Origin: Streptomyces sp. NBC_00358
GTDB lineage: Bacteria > Actinomycetota > Actinomycetes > Streptomycetales > Streptomycetaceae
NCBI RefSeq assembly: GCF_036099295.1
Contig: NZ_CP107976.1
Location: forward strand, 6,262,001 to 6,326,000
Direction: 5' to 3'
Length of the DNA: 64,000 nucleotides
Both the position numbers and the translations under genes were made by a program. Under the pieces are notes generated by a model. The model made no database searches, was not told where the DNA came from, and saw nothing but the letters and a program-made list of their open reading frames with translations. Below are positions 26,890 to 35,644 of the stretch, in pieces. How positions within the stretch are numbered: the stretch's first letter is position 1; each line of letters begins with the position of its first letter.

Positions 26890-28272
26890 GTGGCCGCCGA
26901 CAAGATCGACACCATCGTCAGCCTGAGCAAGCGCCGTGGCTTCGTTTTCCCCAGTAGTGAGATCTACGGTGGACAGCGTGCCGCCTGGGACTACGGCCCG
27001 CTCGGCGTCGAGCTCAAGGAGAACATCAAGCGCCAGTGGTGGCGTTACATGGTCACCTCCCGTGAGGACGTCGTCGGTATCGACTCGTCGGTGATCCTGG
27101 CCACCGAGACCTGGGTCGCCTCCGGCCACGTCGCCACCTTCTCCGACCCGCTCACCGAGTGCACCTCCTGTCACAAGCGCTACCGCGCCGACCACCTGGA
27201 GGAGGCCTACGAGGCGAAGCACCACCGCCTCCCCGAGAACGGCCTCGCGGACATCAACTGCCCCAACTGCGGCAACAAGGGCATGTTCACCGAGCCCAAG
27301 CAGTTCTCCGGCCTGCTCAGCACCCACCTCGGCCCCACCCAGGACACCGGCTCGGTCGCCTACCTGCGCCCCGAGACCGCCCAGGGCATCTTCACCAACT
27401 TCGCCCAGGTGCAGACCACCTCGCGCCGCAAGCCGCCGTTCGGCATCGCGCAGATGGGCAAGTCCTTCCGCAACGAGATCACGCCCGGCAACTTCATCTT
27501 CCGGACCCGCGAGTTCGAGCAGATGGAGATGGAGTTCTTCGTCAAGCCGGGCGAGGACGAGAAGTGGCAGGAGTACTGGATGGAGCAGCGCTGGAACTGG
27601 TACACCGGTCTCGGCCTGCGCGCGGAGAACATGCGGTGGTTCGAGCACCCGCAGGAGAAGCTCTCCCACTACTCCAAGCGCACCGCCGACATCGAGTACC
27701 GCTTCCAGTTCGGCGGCAACGAGTGGGGTGAGCTGGAGGGCGTCGCCAACCGCACCGACTACGACCTCGGCGCGCACTCCAAGGCCTCCGGCCAGGACCT
27801 CTCCTACTTCGACCAGGAAGCCGGAGAGCGCTGGACCCCGTACGTCATCGAGCCCGCCGCCGGTGTCGGCCGCGCCATGCTCGCCTTCCTGCTCGACGCG
27901 TACGTCGAGGACGAGGCCCCGAACGCCAAGGGCAAGATGGAGAAGCGCACCGTGCTGCGCCTCGACCCGCGCCTCGCGCCCGTCAAGGTCGCGGTGCTGC
28001 CCCTGTCGCGCAACCCGGAGCTCTCGCCCAAGGCGAAGGGCCTGGCCACCGCGCTGCGCCAGAACTGGAACATCGACTTCGACGACGCCGGCGCCATCGG
28101 CCGCCGCTACCGCCGTCAGGACGAGATCGGTACCCCGTTCTGCGTCACCGTCGACTTCGACACCCTCGACGACAACGCCGTCACCGTGCGCGAGCGCGAC
28201 TCGATGAAGCAGGAGCGTGTCTCGCTCGACCAGATCGAGGGCTACCTGGCCTCCCGTCTCGTCGGCTGCTGA
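26890..28272 (+). CDS. glyS: Glycine--tRNA ligase (alpha2, class II)
   Basis: This 460-aa single-chain glycyl-tRNA synthetase charges tRNA-Gly. Class II motifs are visible: [13 protein letters not shown] near motif 1, F-R-N-E-I-T-P motif 2, and [14 protein letters not shown] motif 3. Two Cys pairs, CTSCHKR and CPNCGNKG, form a zinc site. C-terminal anticodon-binding domain about 360-460. GTG 26890 gives the standard [20 protein letters not shown] start; the longer frame from 26809 was rejected. A perfect hairpin follows. Confidence 0.97.
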   Translation: MAADKIDTIVSLSKRRGFVFPSSEIYGGQRAAWDYGPLGVELKENIKRQWWRYMVTSREDVVGIDSSVILATETWVASGHVATFSDPLTECTSCHKRYRADHLEEAYEAKHHRLPENGLADINCPNCGNKGMFTEPKQFSGLLSTHLGPTQDTGSVAYLRPETAQGIFTNFAQVQTTSRRKPPFGIAQMGKSFRNEITPGNFIFRTREFEQMEMEFFVKPGEDEKWQEYWMEQRWNWYTGLGLRAENMRWFEHPQEKLSHYSKRTADIEYRFQFGGNEWGELEGVANRTDYDLGAHSKASGQDLSYFDQEAGERWTPYVIEPAAGVGRAMLAFLLDAYVEDEAPNAKGKMEKRTVLRLDPRLAPVKVAVLPLSRNPELSPKAKGLATALRQNWNIDFDDAGAIGRRYRRQDEIGTPFCVTVDFDTLDDNAVTVRERDSMKQERVSLDQIEGYLASRLVGC

Positions 28273-28297
28273 CCCGGCCTCCGGCCGAAGCGTTCAC

Positions 28298-28334
28298 GAA
28301 GCCCCCGGTTCCCGCGCAGGGAACCGGGGGCTTC
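28298..28334 (+). terminator. Strong terminator of glyS
   Basis: GAAGCCCCCGGTTCCC (28298-28313) and GGGAACCGGGGGCTTC (28319-28334) form a perfect 16-bp stem with a GCGCA loop, 26 nt after the stop. It is symmetric and may also serve the convergent chitinase gene. Confidence 0.9.
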
Positions 28335-28416
28335 GCTTGTCCCGGACCATGGGGTGTCCGGGCGTCGGGGGCACCGGCGGCCGGCCCGGTTCCGGCCTCG
28401 GGCGCGCCGGTGGGTC

Positions 28417-29469
28417 TCAACGGCCTTGCAGGGCCTTCACGTTGTCGCCGAAGGTCCAGTTCTTCGAGCCGTCCCAGTTGACCGACCAGGTCATGAGTCC
28501 CTTGAGCGCGGTGCCGTAGTGCCGCCAGGCCTGGGAGACCAGGCTCGGCGCCATGTAGCCGCCTCCGGCGCCGGACTGCGCGGGCAGCCCCGGTACCTGC
28601 TTGTCGTAGGGGACCTTGATGGTGGTCCCCTGCACCACGAGCCCCTTGGCGAGACAGTCCGTCTGGGCGGTGAACCCCTGGACGGTACCCGCGGAGTACG
28701 CGTCGCCGGAGCAGCCGTACATGCTCCCGTTGTAGTACTGCATGTTGAGCCACCACAGGCGCCCGTTGTCCGCGTACTTCTTGACGATCGGCAGGTACGC
28801 GCCCCAGATCGAGCCGTACGTGATGCTGCCCCCGGTGACGTACGCCGTCTCCGGTGCCATCGTCAGCCCGAAGCCGGCCGGCATCCGCGACAGCACTCCG
28901 TCGATGATCCGGATCAGATTGGCCTGCGAGGCGGAGAGCTGACCGATGTTCCCGCTGCCGACGAGACCGGTCTCGATGTCGATGTCGATCCCGTCGAAGT
29001 TGTACTTCTGCAGGATGGGCACGATCGTCGCGACGAAACGGTCGGCGACCGTGGACGAGCTCAGGTCGATCCCGGCGGCCGCCCCGCCGATGGACAGCAG
29101 GATCGTCTGCCCCGAGGCCTTGGCCGCGCACATCTCGGCGGGCGTCGCGACCTTCACGCCCGTGTCCATCCCGTCCTCCCACAGCGCGGTGCCGTCCGAA
29201 CGGATGACGGGGAACGCCGCGTCGAGGACGTTGTAGCCGTGCGCGGCGATACGGGAGTCGGTGACCGGGGTCCACCCGAAGGGCGGATGCACACCGTTGG
29301 ACGAGCCGTCCCAGTTCTCCCAGTAGCCCTGGAGAACCTTTCCGGCGGGACGGGACTTCACGGCGCAGGTGTCCGCGGCCGACGCGCCGGGAGCGCCCGC
29401 GATCGACAGGGGGGTGAGGACGGCCGCGGCCAGCGCGACGGCGAGCAGACGAAGCTTTCGGCGCATCAT
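28417..29469 (-). CDS. Secreted GH18 chitinase
   Basis: The 350-aa enzyme hydrolyses chitin or chito-oligosaccharides outside the cell. A signal peptide (1-31, GASA-AD) precedes a GH18 barrel. The family motif D159-G-I-D162-I-D164-I-E166 has the catalytic Glu, and the earlier S-I-G-G (126-129) is also conserved. There is no carbohydrate-binding module, so this is a catalytic-domain-only chitinase. ATG 29469 follows GGGAGG. By position it corresponds to the S. coelicolor chitinase I recall near SCO2503. The promoter carries chitinase-type 12-bp repeats, pointing to DasR control. Confidence 0.92.
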   Translation of the reverse strand: MMRRKLRLLAVALAAAVLTPLSIAGAPGASAADTCAVKSRPAGKVLQGYWENWDGSSNGVHPPFGWTPVTDSRIAAHGYNVLDAAFPVIRSDGTALWEDGMDTGVKVATPAEMCAAKASGQTILLSIGGAAAGIDLSSSTVADRFVATIVPILQKYNFDGIDIDIETGLVGSGNIGQLSASQANLIRIIDGVLSRMPAGFGLTMAPETAYVTGGSITYGSIWGAYLPIVKKYADNGRLWWLNMQYYNGSMYGCSGDAYSAGTVQGFTAQTDCLAKGLVVQGTTIKVPYDKQVPGLPAQSGAGGGYMAPSLVSQAWRHYGTALKGLMTWSVNWDGSKNWTFGDNVKALQGR

Positions 29470-29512
29470 GCGAGGCCTCCCGGTGGGGGTGCGGTGAGGT
29501 GTCGTAGGCATG

Positions 29513-29554
29513 ACAGTCGCGCGGTCCAGACCTTTCGTCAATAGGTCTGGACCA
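29513..29554 (-). promoter_or_regulatory. Chitinase promoter with DasR/chitinase-type repeats
   Basis: On the minus strand TTGACG (29541-29536) and GACTGT (29518-29513), 17 bp apart, form the promoter. It is flanked by TGGTCCAGACCT (29554-29543) and AGGTCTGGACCG (29533-29522 region; GGTCCAGACC on the + strand at 29523-29532). These are the 12-bp elements known from Streptomyces chitinase promoters and they match the DasR responsive element, here in inverted orientation around the -35. Confidence 0.78.
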
Positions 29555-29585
29555 AAGTGGGGGTGGTTGCTCCCCAGGGTCGCCC

Positions 29586-29792
29586 CTAGGCCTCCTTGGG
29601 GTCGACCGTCGCCTGGTGTTCCTCCGCCAGGTGTTCCTCCGCCTTCAACCACGGGAGGAATTGGGCGTTTTTGCGCCAGTCGCACGTGTCGCATCTGATG
29701 GTGCGCTGCACGCCCGCTCGTTGTACGCGGACGGTGTGCTCGCGGCCGTGCTGGTCCCAGCGGCTCACTTTGCTCGTGTTGATCTGAAGCAT
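29586..29792 (-). CDS. Small zinc-finger-like protein, unknown function (68 aa)
   Basis: The product starts MLQINTSKVSRWDQHGREHT and ends with C-D-T-C-D-W-R, then H-L-A-E-E-H. The spacing suggests a C2H2-like zinc finger made of a CxxC pair and HxxxxH. It starts at ATG 29792 behind a clear AGGAGG. I believe it is a conserved actinobacterial hypothetical, but assign no function. It lies between the chitinase promoter and the M14 gene, all on the same strand. Confidence 0.65.
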   Translation of the reverse strand: MLQINTSKVSRWDQHGREHTVRVQRAGVQRTIRCDTCDWRKNAQFLPWLKAEEHLAEEHQATVDPKEA

Positions 29793-29898
29793 GACACCTC
29801 CTGGTTCTACGGCTTCGTGTGCGCAGCAAGGAGTGTGCAGCATGGTGAAGATCAACGGGGGTTCTTCGGCGTCGAGTTCGGTGAGGGCAGGATCACGC

Positions 29899-31238
29899 TC
29901 AGGAGGGGGCCAAGTGCCCTTCGGCGGCCTCGACGGCGGCGGTGGTGACGTTGACCTGGTGTTCTATCTGCCGGTCCACCGGAACCCAGGTCGCCGTGAA
30001 ACTCGCCGAGTAGGCGGCGCACCAGCGCGCGACGAGGGCTTCCAGCTCGGCGCGTTGAGGCGCGGTACCCGGGGTGGGCGCGTACTCCTCCAGGAGCCGC
30101 AGCAGCATGGCGGCGGCCCGCAGGGGAGTTCTCCGGGCGAAGCCCTCGATGCTCGCCGTGCGGGCCCGGGTGAGCCCGGGGAGCGGGGTGAAGGACGGGT
30201 GCGCGGGGTCCCAGCTGTCGGCCAGCGGACCGCAGACGCGCAGGGTTTCGGCCACCGCCCGGCGCATGCTGAAACCGGGGTCGGGGCCGGGCGCCGGGAG
30301 ATGGGGGCGGGCCCGTTCGTAGTGTTCGCGGACGGTGTGGGCGTAGGCCCGCAGACGCTCCGCCCAGTGCTGGAGCCGTTGTTCCGGAGCGCGATGGGGC
30401 GCGAGGTCGGCGAACCGGGGGGCGGCCCAGACCGGTACCTCCACCACCGCGGTGACGCCGCCGTAGGCGTGCGGGGCGAGCCAGGTGGAGCGGTGGGCGT
30501 TCTCCGGGAAGGCGGTGGGGCGTTCGGGCGCTCCGGGCGGTGGCAGCACGAAGACACCGGGAGCGCTCGTGGGCCAGTGCAGGGCGTCCAGCGGTGCCCT
30601 TTCGACCGGGATGCCGAGCTGCTCGGCGGAGACGGCGAGGATCCGGTCGAGGCCGGGGACGTCCCGGGTGAGCTGGGCGAAGGTGCCGCCGATGTCCGTG
30701 CCGTGCAGGGAGATCTGGATGTAGGGACGCAGGCGCCGGATGACGTCGAGCAGGGCGCGGCTCTCCGGCAGGAACCGCGGCCGGGGGAGGGAGGGCGCCC
30801 ATTCGGGTTGTTCGTCACCGGCGGGACGGAAGAAGGCGCGGTAGTGGCCGAAGACGGTGTCCGCGCGGTGTCCGCCTTCGTTGAGACGGGCTCCGTCCGG
30901 GTCCAGGCACAGCACCAGATGCCATACGGTGCCGGGCCGTTCACCGCCCAGTGCCCGGTGGGCCAGCGCCACGAGGGTGCCCCCGCCGACGTACTCGTTG
31001 GGATGTGCGCCCGCGACCACCAGGGCGTGCCGTGACCCTTTCCCGACGCTCAGCATCTTCAGCGGGACGCCGTGCCGGGAGTGGCCGATCGTGCTCAGCC
31101 GGCACAGGCCGGGATGCCGGGCGGCCAGGGTTTCGGCGGTGCGGGTGACGTCGGCGGGCGTCGGGTAGCTCAGTGTCCGGAACCGCTGTCGTCCCCGGTC
31201 TCTCTCTGGTCCAGCGCTCGGAGCTTGGTCTCGGCCAC
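29899..31238 (-). CDS. M14-type zinc carboxypeptidase, frame interrupted near its start
   Basis: From ATG 31056 the frame gives 385 aa with M14 zinc ligands H-P-N-E and S-L-H-G and a likely catalytic Glu in V-V-E-V-P. Homologous-looking sequence (SYPTPADVTRTAETLAARHP) continues upstream to about 31176 in the same frame but has no ATG, GTG or TTG start. A start with an ideal site exists at GTG 31238 (GAGGAG 5 nt before) but reads VAETKLRALDQRETGDDSGS and stops at 31170 in another frame. One extra base in the CCCC run at 31193-31196 would join them. It is therefore a frameshifted gene, a sequencing indel, or an unusual start. No signal peptide is seen. Confidence 0.65.
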
Positions 31239-31326
31239 GGAGTCTCCTCGGATCACGGATCGTGGATCGGCCGGACGGAACGCCCCGGGCCGGTGCCGGG
31301 CGCGTTCCGTTCGACTCCAGTGCGAC

Positions 31327-31357
31327 TCAGTACGACATGACGCATCACCGGTGTCAA
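31327..31357 (-). promoter_or_regulatory. Promoter upstream of the M14 peptidase gene
   Basis: On the minus strand TTGACA (31357-31352) and TACTGA (31332-31327) are 19 bp apart, about 90 bp before the GTG at 31238. The -35 is a perfect consensus, but the -10 is weak. Confidence 0.4.
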
Positions 31358-31422
31358 CAGCCCCTGTAGGAAGGGGAGTTGGATTCACGGCCGACGCATA
31401 TGCCGCTGGCCGCACGGGGGAT

Positions 31423-32853
31423 TCAGCTGATCGTGCGCGGCAGCCGCAGGCTCAGTGCCGTCGTCAGGGCCACGCCCGCCAGTTGGACCAGGAGGGTCGT
31501 CACCAGGGCGTCCCGCATGCCGTGGGCCGGGGCGAGGGACAGGAACAGGGTGCCGAGCGTGGCCACCCCGACGGCGAACGCCGCCTGCTGGGTGGTGGCC
31601 ATGACGCCGCTGCCGACACCGGCCCGCACCGCCGGCACCTCGGAGAGGACGATCCGGATGAGGACGGGCAGTTGGAGCGCCTGACCCGCGCCGGCGACGG
31701 CCGCTCCGGGCAGCAGTTCCACCACCCCGAGGTCCGGCCAGGAACGCCAGGCGGCCAGCGCGATGAGGCTCAGGCCCACCGCCTGGATCAGCCCCCCGGC
31801 GGTGACGACCCGGGTACCGTACCGGCCGATCAGCCGGGGTCCGCACAGCGACGTGATGAAGAAGACGACGGCCATGGGCGCGAGGGCCAGCCCCGCCGGG
31901 ACGGGACCGAGGCCCTCGCCGCGCTGGAGGGCCACCGCGATCACGAACATGAAGCCGCTGAATCCGATCGAGAACGGCACGATGATGATCAGGCCCCGGC
32001 GCAGCGAGGTCAGCTCGAACAGGCTCGGCGGGACCAGGGGGGTGCGGCCGTTGCGGTCCGCCCGGCGTTCGACGAGGTAGAAGGCGGCGGCCGCGAGCGG
32101 GAACAGGGCGAGGGACACCCAGGTCCACAGCGGCCAGCCCGCCGCCCGGCCCTCGGTGAGCGGGATGAGCAGGGCCAGCAGGGAGACCGCGAGCAGGACC
32201 GTGCCGGGGGCGTCGATGGGCTCCGGGCGCTGTGAGCGGGTCTCGGGGACGGCGCGGCGGGCCAGGATCAGACCGAGCACGACGACGGGCACGTTCACGA
32301 GGAACACCGAGCGCCAGCCGGTGCCCGCGATGTCGGCGGCGACCAGCAGGCCGCCGAGGATCTGGCCGGCCACCATGGACAGGCCGGCCGTGGCGCCGTA
32401 CAGACCCATCGCCTTGGCGCGGCGGGGCCCGGAGGTCGTCGACTGGATGGTGGCGAGGACCTGGGGCAGCATCGCCGCGGACGCCGCCCCCTGGGCGACG
32501 CGCGCCGCGACCAGGGTCCATGCCGTGGGCGCGAGACCGCAGGCGAGCGAGGTCAGGCCGAAGGCCGCCATGCCGCCGAGGAAGAGCCGGCGGCGCCCGA
32601 ACAGATCGCCGAGGCGTCCCCCGAGGACGAGCAGGACGGCGTACGCGACCCCGTAACCGGCGACGACGAGTTCGAGGACGGCCTCGCTCGCGTTCAGGTC
32701 CTGCCCGATGGTCGGGAGGGCCACGTTGACGATGAAGAAGTCGATCAGCGGCAGTGCCGCGCCCAGCAGCACGGTGAAGAGTCCGAGGCCGCCGAGAGCG
32801 GGTGGCGCGGTGGGTGAACGGACGGGGGTGATGAGAGTTCCGGTTTCGGTCAC
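31423..32853 (-). CDS. MFS drug/metabolite exporter (DHA2-like)
   Basis: The 476-aa major facilitator has about 14 TMs. Motif A-like GGRLGDLFGRRRLF lies after TM2 and the antiporter motif region AGLSMVAGQILGG in TM5, typical of DHA2 exporters of the EmrB/QacA type. GTG 32853 follows GGAGG; the longer 543-codon frame was rejected. It is divergent from the XRE/MmyB regulator at 32955, whose intergenic GGTAC dyads probably control it. The substrate is unknown. Confidence 0.88.
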   Translation of the reverse strand: MTETGTLITPVRSPTAPPALGGLGLFTVLLGAALPLIDFFIVNVALPTIGQDLNASEAVLELVVAGYGVAYAVLLVLGGRLGDLFGRRRLFLGGMAAFGLTSLACGLAPTAWTLVAARVAQGAASAAMLPQVLATIQSTTSGPRRAKAMGLYGATAGLSMVAGQILGGLLVAADIAGTGWRSVFLVNVPVVVLGLILARRAVPETRSQRPEPIDAPGTVLLAVSLLALLIPLTEGRAAGWPLWTWVSLALFPLAAAAFYLVERRADRNGRTPLVPPSLFELTSLRRGLIIIVPFSIGFSGFMFVIAVALQRGEGLGPVPAGLALAPMAVVFFITSLCGPRLIGRYGTRVVTAGGLIQAVGLSLIALAAWRSWPDLGVVELLPGAAVAGAGQALQLPVLIRIVLSEVPAVRAGVGSGVMATTQQAAFAVGVATLGTLFLSLAPAHGMRDALVTTLLVQLAGVALTTALSLRLPRTIS

Positions 32854-32870
32854 GTCCTCCAGACTTCTCC

Positions 32871-32910
32871 GGTACTCAAGGGGGTACCAGAGTCTTCTTA
32901 TCCTGGTACA
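32871..32910. promoter_or_regulatory. GGTAC-dyads between exporter and XRE regulator
   Basis: GGTAC (32871-32875) and GTACC (32884-32888) form a dyad, and a further TGGTAC (32904-32909) follows about 16 bp on. The cluster lies in the 101-bp divergent gap, so it is the likely operator of the adjacent XRE regulator. Binding is inferred. Confidence 0.45.
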
Positions 32911-32954
32911 AGCACTACCTGGCAACAGGCTGCGGTGAGCGGCAGGCTGGAGGC

Positions 32955-34073
32955 ATGACAACCATGGCACGGGAAACGACCACCGGCCCGGACGTGGAGC
33001 GACCGGCTTCGGACCGGGCCTCGGCGCGATCGACCGCGGGCCGGGACGCGGCACGAACGGCCACCGGCCGGGGCACGCGTCCGGCCACCGGTGGGGCCCC
33101 GCGTCCGGCCACCGGCGCGGACCCCGCGCGGCCCGCCCCGGGCGGGACCGGTCCGGCCGCCGCCGCGGCGCCCCGTGGCAGTGAGATCCGGCGGCACGAG
33201 CTGGCCACCTTCCTGCGCAGCCGACGCGAGCGCATCACGCCCGAGCAGGTCCAGCTTCCCCGGGGCCGCCGCCGGCGTACGCCGGGCCTGCGCCGTGAGG
33301 AGGTCGCCCAGCTCTCCGCGGTGGGTGTCACCTGGTACACGTGGCTCGAACAGGCGCGTGACATCCAGGTCTCCGAGCAGGTCCTCGACGCCCTGGCCCG
33401 CACCCTGCTGCTGGACACCAGCGAGCGGGCCCACCTCTTCCAGCTCGCCGGAGCCGCCGACCCCTCGCCCGCCGCCCAGTGCGCGGTCATCACCCCGGCG
33501 CTGCGCCTGCTCCTGACGCAGTTGGAGCCCGTCCCGGCCTGCATCCAGAACAGCCGGTACGACATCCTGGCGTACAACCGCACCTACGCGCGGCTGATGA
33601 TGAGCGACCTCGGCACGGTCCCGCCCGCCGACCGCAACTGCGTCCTGCTCGCCTACACCAACGCGGAGTGGCGCGAGTCGATCGTCCTGCTCGAAGAGAC
33701 CACGCGGCTGATGGCCGCGAAGCTGCGCGCGTCGATGGCCGGGCACCTGGGGGAGCCCGCCTGGAAGACCCTGCTGAAGCGGCTGCGGGCCGAGTCGGCC
33801 GAGTTCCGCGAGAACTGGGACCGGTACGAGGTGGCCGCCACCCGGGGCAAGACCAAGAAGTTCATGAACCCCTATGTCGGGCTCGTCACCGTCGATCACA
33901 CGGACCTGTGGCTCGCGCCCGACCTGGGTGCCCGCATGGTGACGTACGCGCCCCACGACGAGGAGACCCGCGAACGGCTGGAGAGGCTGTACGCCATCGC
34001 GCTGGAGGCCGAGGCGGCTGCCGAGGCGGCGGTCGCAGCGGTGTCCCGGGTCGAGACGGCGGGGGCCGCCTGA
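32955..34073 (+). CDS. XRE/MmyB-type transcriptional regulator
   Basis: The 372-aa regulator has an HTH_31-type DNA-binding region (about 75-150) with LATFLRSRRERITPEQV and RRTPGLRREEVAQLSAVG. An MmyB-like ligand domain (about 170-345) contains NSRYDILAYNRTYARLM. These regulators bind fatty-acyl or similar ligands and usually repress a neighbouring exporter or oxidoreductase. The first 75 residues are an unusual low-complexity tail with TGRGTRPATGGAPRPATG repeats, absent from typical members. ATG 32955 is used, but ATG 32964 or a later start would remove little or all of that tail. Confidence 0.88.
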   Translation: MTTMARETTTGPDVERPASDRASARSTAGRDAARTATGRGTRPATGGAPRPATGADPARPAPGGTGPAAAAAPRGSEIRRHELATFLRSRRERITPEQVQLPRGRRRRTPGLRREEVAQLSAVGVTWYTWLEQARDIQVSEQVLDALARTLLLDTSERAHLFQLAGAADPSPAAQCAVITPALRLLLTQLEPVPACIQNSRYDILAYNRTYARLMMSDLGTVPPADRNCVLLAYTNAEWRESIVLLEETTRLMAAKLRASMAGHLGEPAWKTLLKRLRAESAEFRENWDRYEVAATRGKTKKFMNPYVGLVTVDHTDLWLAPDLGARMVTYAPHDEETRERLERLYAIALEAEAAAEAAVAAVSRVETAGAA

Positions 34074-34102
34074 CCCGGGGGGCGGGTCCGGGTCGTCGCG
34101 GG

Positions 34103-35548
34103 TCAGGCCCCCACGCCCGCCGCTTCCCGGATCTCCGGGGATTCCAGGAGACGGGCCGTGCGGTCGGCCGAGGCGCGGGCCCGGCGGCCGCTGGTGAGCG
34201 CGCCGAGGACGAGGACGGCGACACCGCAGGCGGTGATGATCCACCAGCCGGGCCGGGAGGCCGGGACGAAGGTGTCCCGGTACGCGGAGGCGCTGATGCC
34301 GGAGGCGAGGGCCGCGCCGATGACCGCGACACCGAGGGTGCCGCCGATCTGCCGGCTGGTCGAGGCGACGGCGGCGGCGACACCCGCCTGGGAGCGGGGC
34401 ATCCCGGAGACGGCGGTGTTGGTGATGGGCGCGTTCACGAACCCGAAGCCGATACCGAAGAAGACGTAGCCGATGACGAGCGTGACGTTCGAGGTCTCCG
34501 CCTCGAACGCGGCGAACAGCACTCCGCTCACGGTCATCGCCACACCCGCGATCAGCAGGGAGGGCCGGGGGCCGCGACTGCCGACCAGGCGTCCGGAGAC
34601 GGGCGCGCAGACGAAGCACAGGGCCGCCATGGGCAGCATCCACAGGCCGGCATGCAGGGCGTTGAGCCCGCGCACGTTCTGCAGGTACAGCGTCGACAGG
34701 AACAGGAAGCCGCTGAGCGCGGCGAACGCGCTCACCGCGATGACGGTGGCGCCGCTGAACGGCACCGAGCGGAAGAAGCGCAGGTCGATGAGGGGTTCGT
34801 CGCGCCGGGGCTCGTACCACAGGAGTCCGAGGAGCGCGGCGAGGGCGATCACCGAGAAGCCGAGGGTGTGGACGAGGCCCGAGGTGGGGGCCTCGATGAT
34901 CGCGTACGTGAGGGAGCCGAGCAGGGCGATCACGAGGAGCTGGCCGACCGGGTCGGGGCGGCGGGCCCTGGGGGCGCGGGACTCCGGGACGAAGCGCAGG
35001 GTCAGCAGGAGCGCGGCGAGACCGACGGGGAGGTTGATCCAGAAGATCGACCGCCAGCCCACCGTGTCGACGAGCAGCCCGCCCACCAGCGGTCCGGCGG
35101 CCATGGAGATGCCGACCACGGCACCCCAGACGCCGATCGCGCGGGCCCGTTCGCGCGGGTCCGTGAAGGTGTTGGTGATGATCGACATCGCCACCGGGTT
35201 CAGCATCGAGCCGCCGACGGCCTGGACCATCCGGAAGACGATGAGCGTGTCGAGGTTCGGGGCGAGGGAGCACAGCACCGAGCCGATGGTGAACAGGACC
35301 AGGCCCGCCGTGAAGACCTTGCGCCGGCCGATGCGGTCGGCGGTGGAACCCGCGAGCATCAGCAGGGAGGCCAGCACGAGGGTGTAGGCGTCGATGGTCC
35401 ACTGCATGCCCGCGACGCTCGCGTGCAGTTCCTGCTGCATCGAGGGCAGGGCGACATTCAGAACCGTGACGTCGAGGCTCACGATCAGCAGACTCATGCA
35501 GCAGATCGCGAGCACCAGCATCCGGTGACGGTGGCTGAGCTCAGGCAT
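34103..35548 (-). CDS. MFS exporter, DHA2 family
   Basis: The 481-aa transporter has about 14 TMs. It starts MPELSHRHRMLVLAICCMSL and has SLDVTVLNVALP in TM1, GSTADRIGRRKVF motif A and GVWGAVVGISMAAGPLVGG motif C, all hallmarks of drug:H+ antiporters of the EmrB/QacA type. It converges with the XRE regulator (29-bp gap) and is divergent from dus. The ATG lies 6 nt after TAGGCT, so the transcript may be leaderless. It may share the XRE regulator. Confidence 0.9.
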   Translation of the reverse strand: MPELSHRHRMLVLAICCMSLLIVSLDVTVLNVALPSMQQELHASVAGMQWTIDAYTLVLASLLMLAGSTADRIGRRKVFTAGLVLFTIGSVLCSLAPNLDTLIVFRMVQAVGGSMLNPVAMSIITNTFTDPRERARAIGVWGAVVGISMAAGPLVGGLLVDTVGWRSIFWINLPVGLAALLLTLRFVPESRAPRARRPDPVGQLLVIALLGSLTYAIIEAPTSGLVHTLGFSVIALAALLGLLWYEPRRDEPLIDLRFFRSVPFSGATVIAVSAFAALSGFLFLSTLYLQNVRGLNALHAGLWMLPMAALCFVCAPVSGRLVGSRGPRPSLLIAGVAMTVSGVLFAAFEAETSNVTLVIGYVFFGIGFGFVNAPITNTAVSGMPRSQAGVAAAVASTSRQIGGTLGVAVIGAALASGISASAYRDTFVPASRPGWWIITACGVAVLVLGALTSGRRARASADRTARLLESPEIREAAGVGA

Positions 35549-35554
35549 TCCCCA

Positions 35555-35583
35555 AGCCTACGCCGCTGTCGATAGTGTGTCTA
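35555..35583 (-). promoter_or_regulatory. Promoter of the DHA2 exporter (possibly leaderless)
   Basis: On the minus strand TAGACA (35583-35578) and TAGGCT (35560-35555) are 17 bp apart. The -10 ends 6 nt before the ATG at 35548, which would put the transcript start at or near the start codon. Confidence 0.55.
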
Positions 35584-35644
35584 ACTAATGACCTCTACAC
35601 GATCTTCCGCGCGAGCACCCGGCGCCGTGCGCCACAATGGGGGA

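Noticed and set aside
31170-31238. 22-residue peptide VAETKLRALDQRETGDDSGS(GH) as a RiPP precursor
   Set aside because: No modification enzyme nearby, and the simpler reading is the N-terminus of a frameshifted M14 peptidase.
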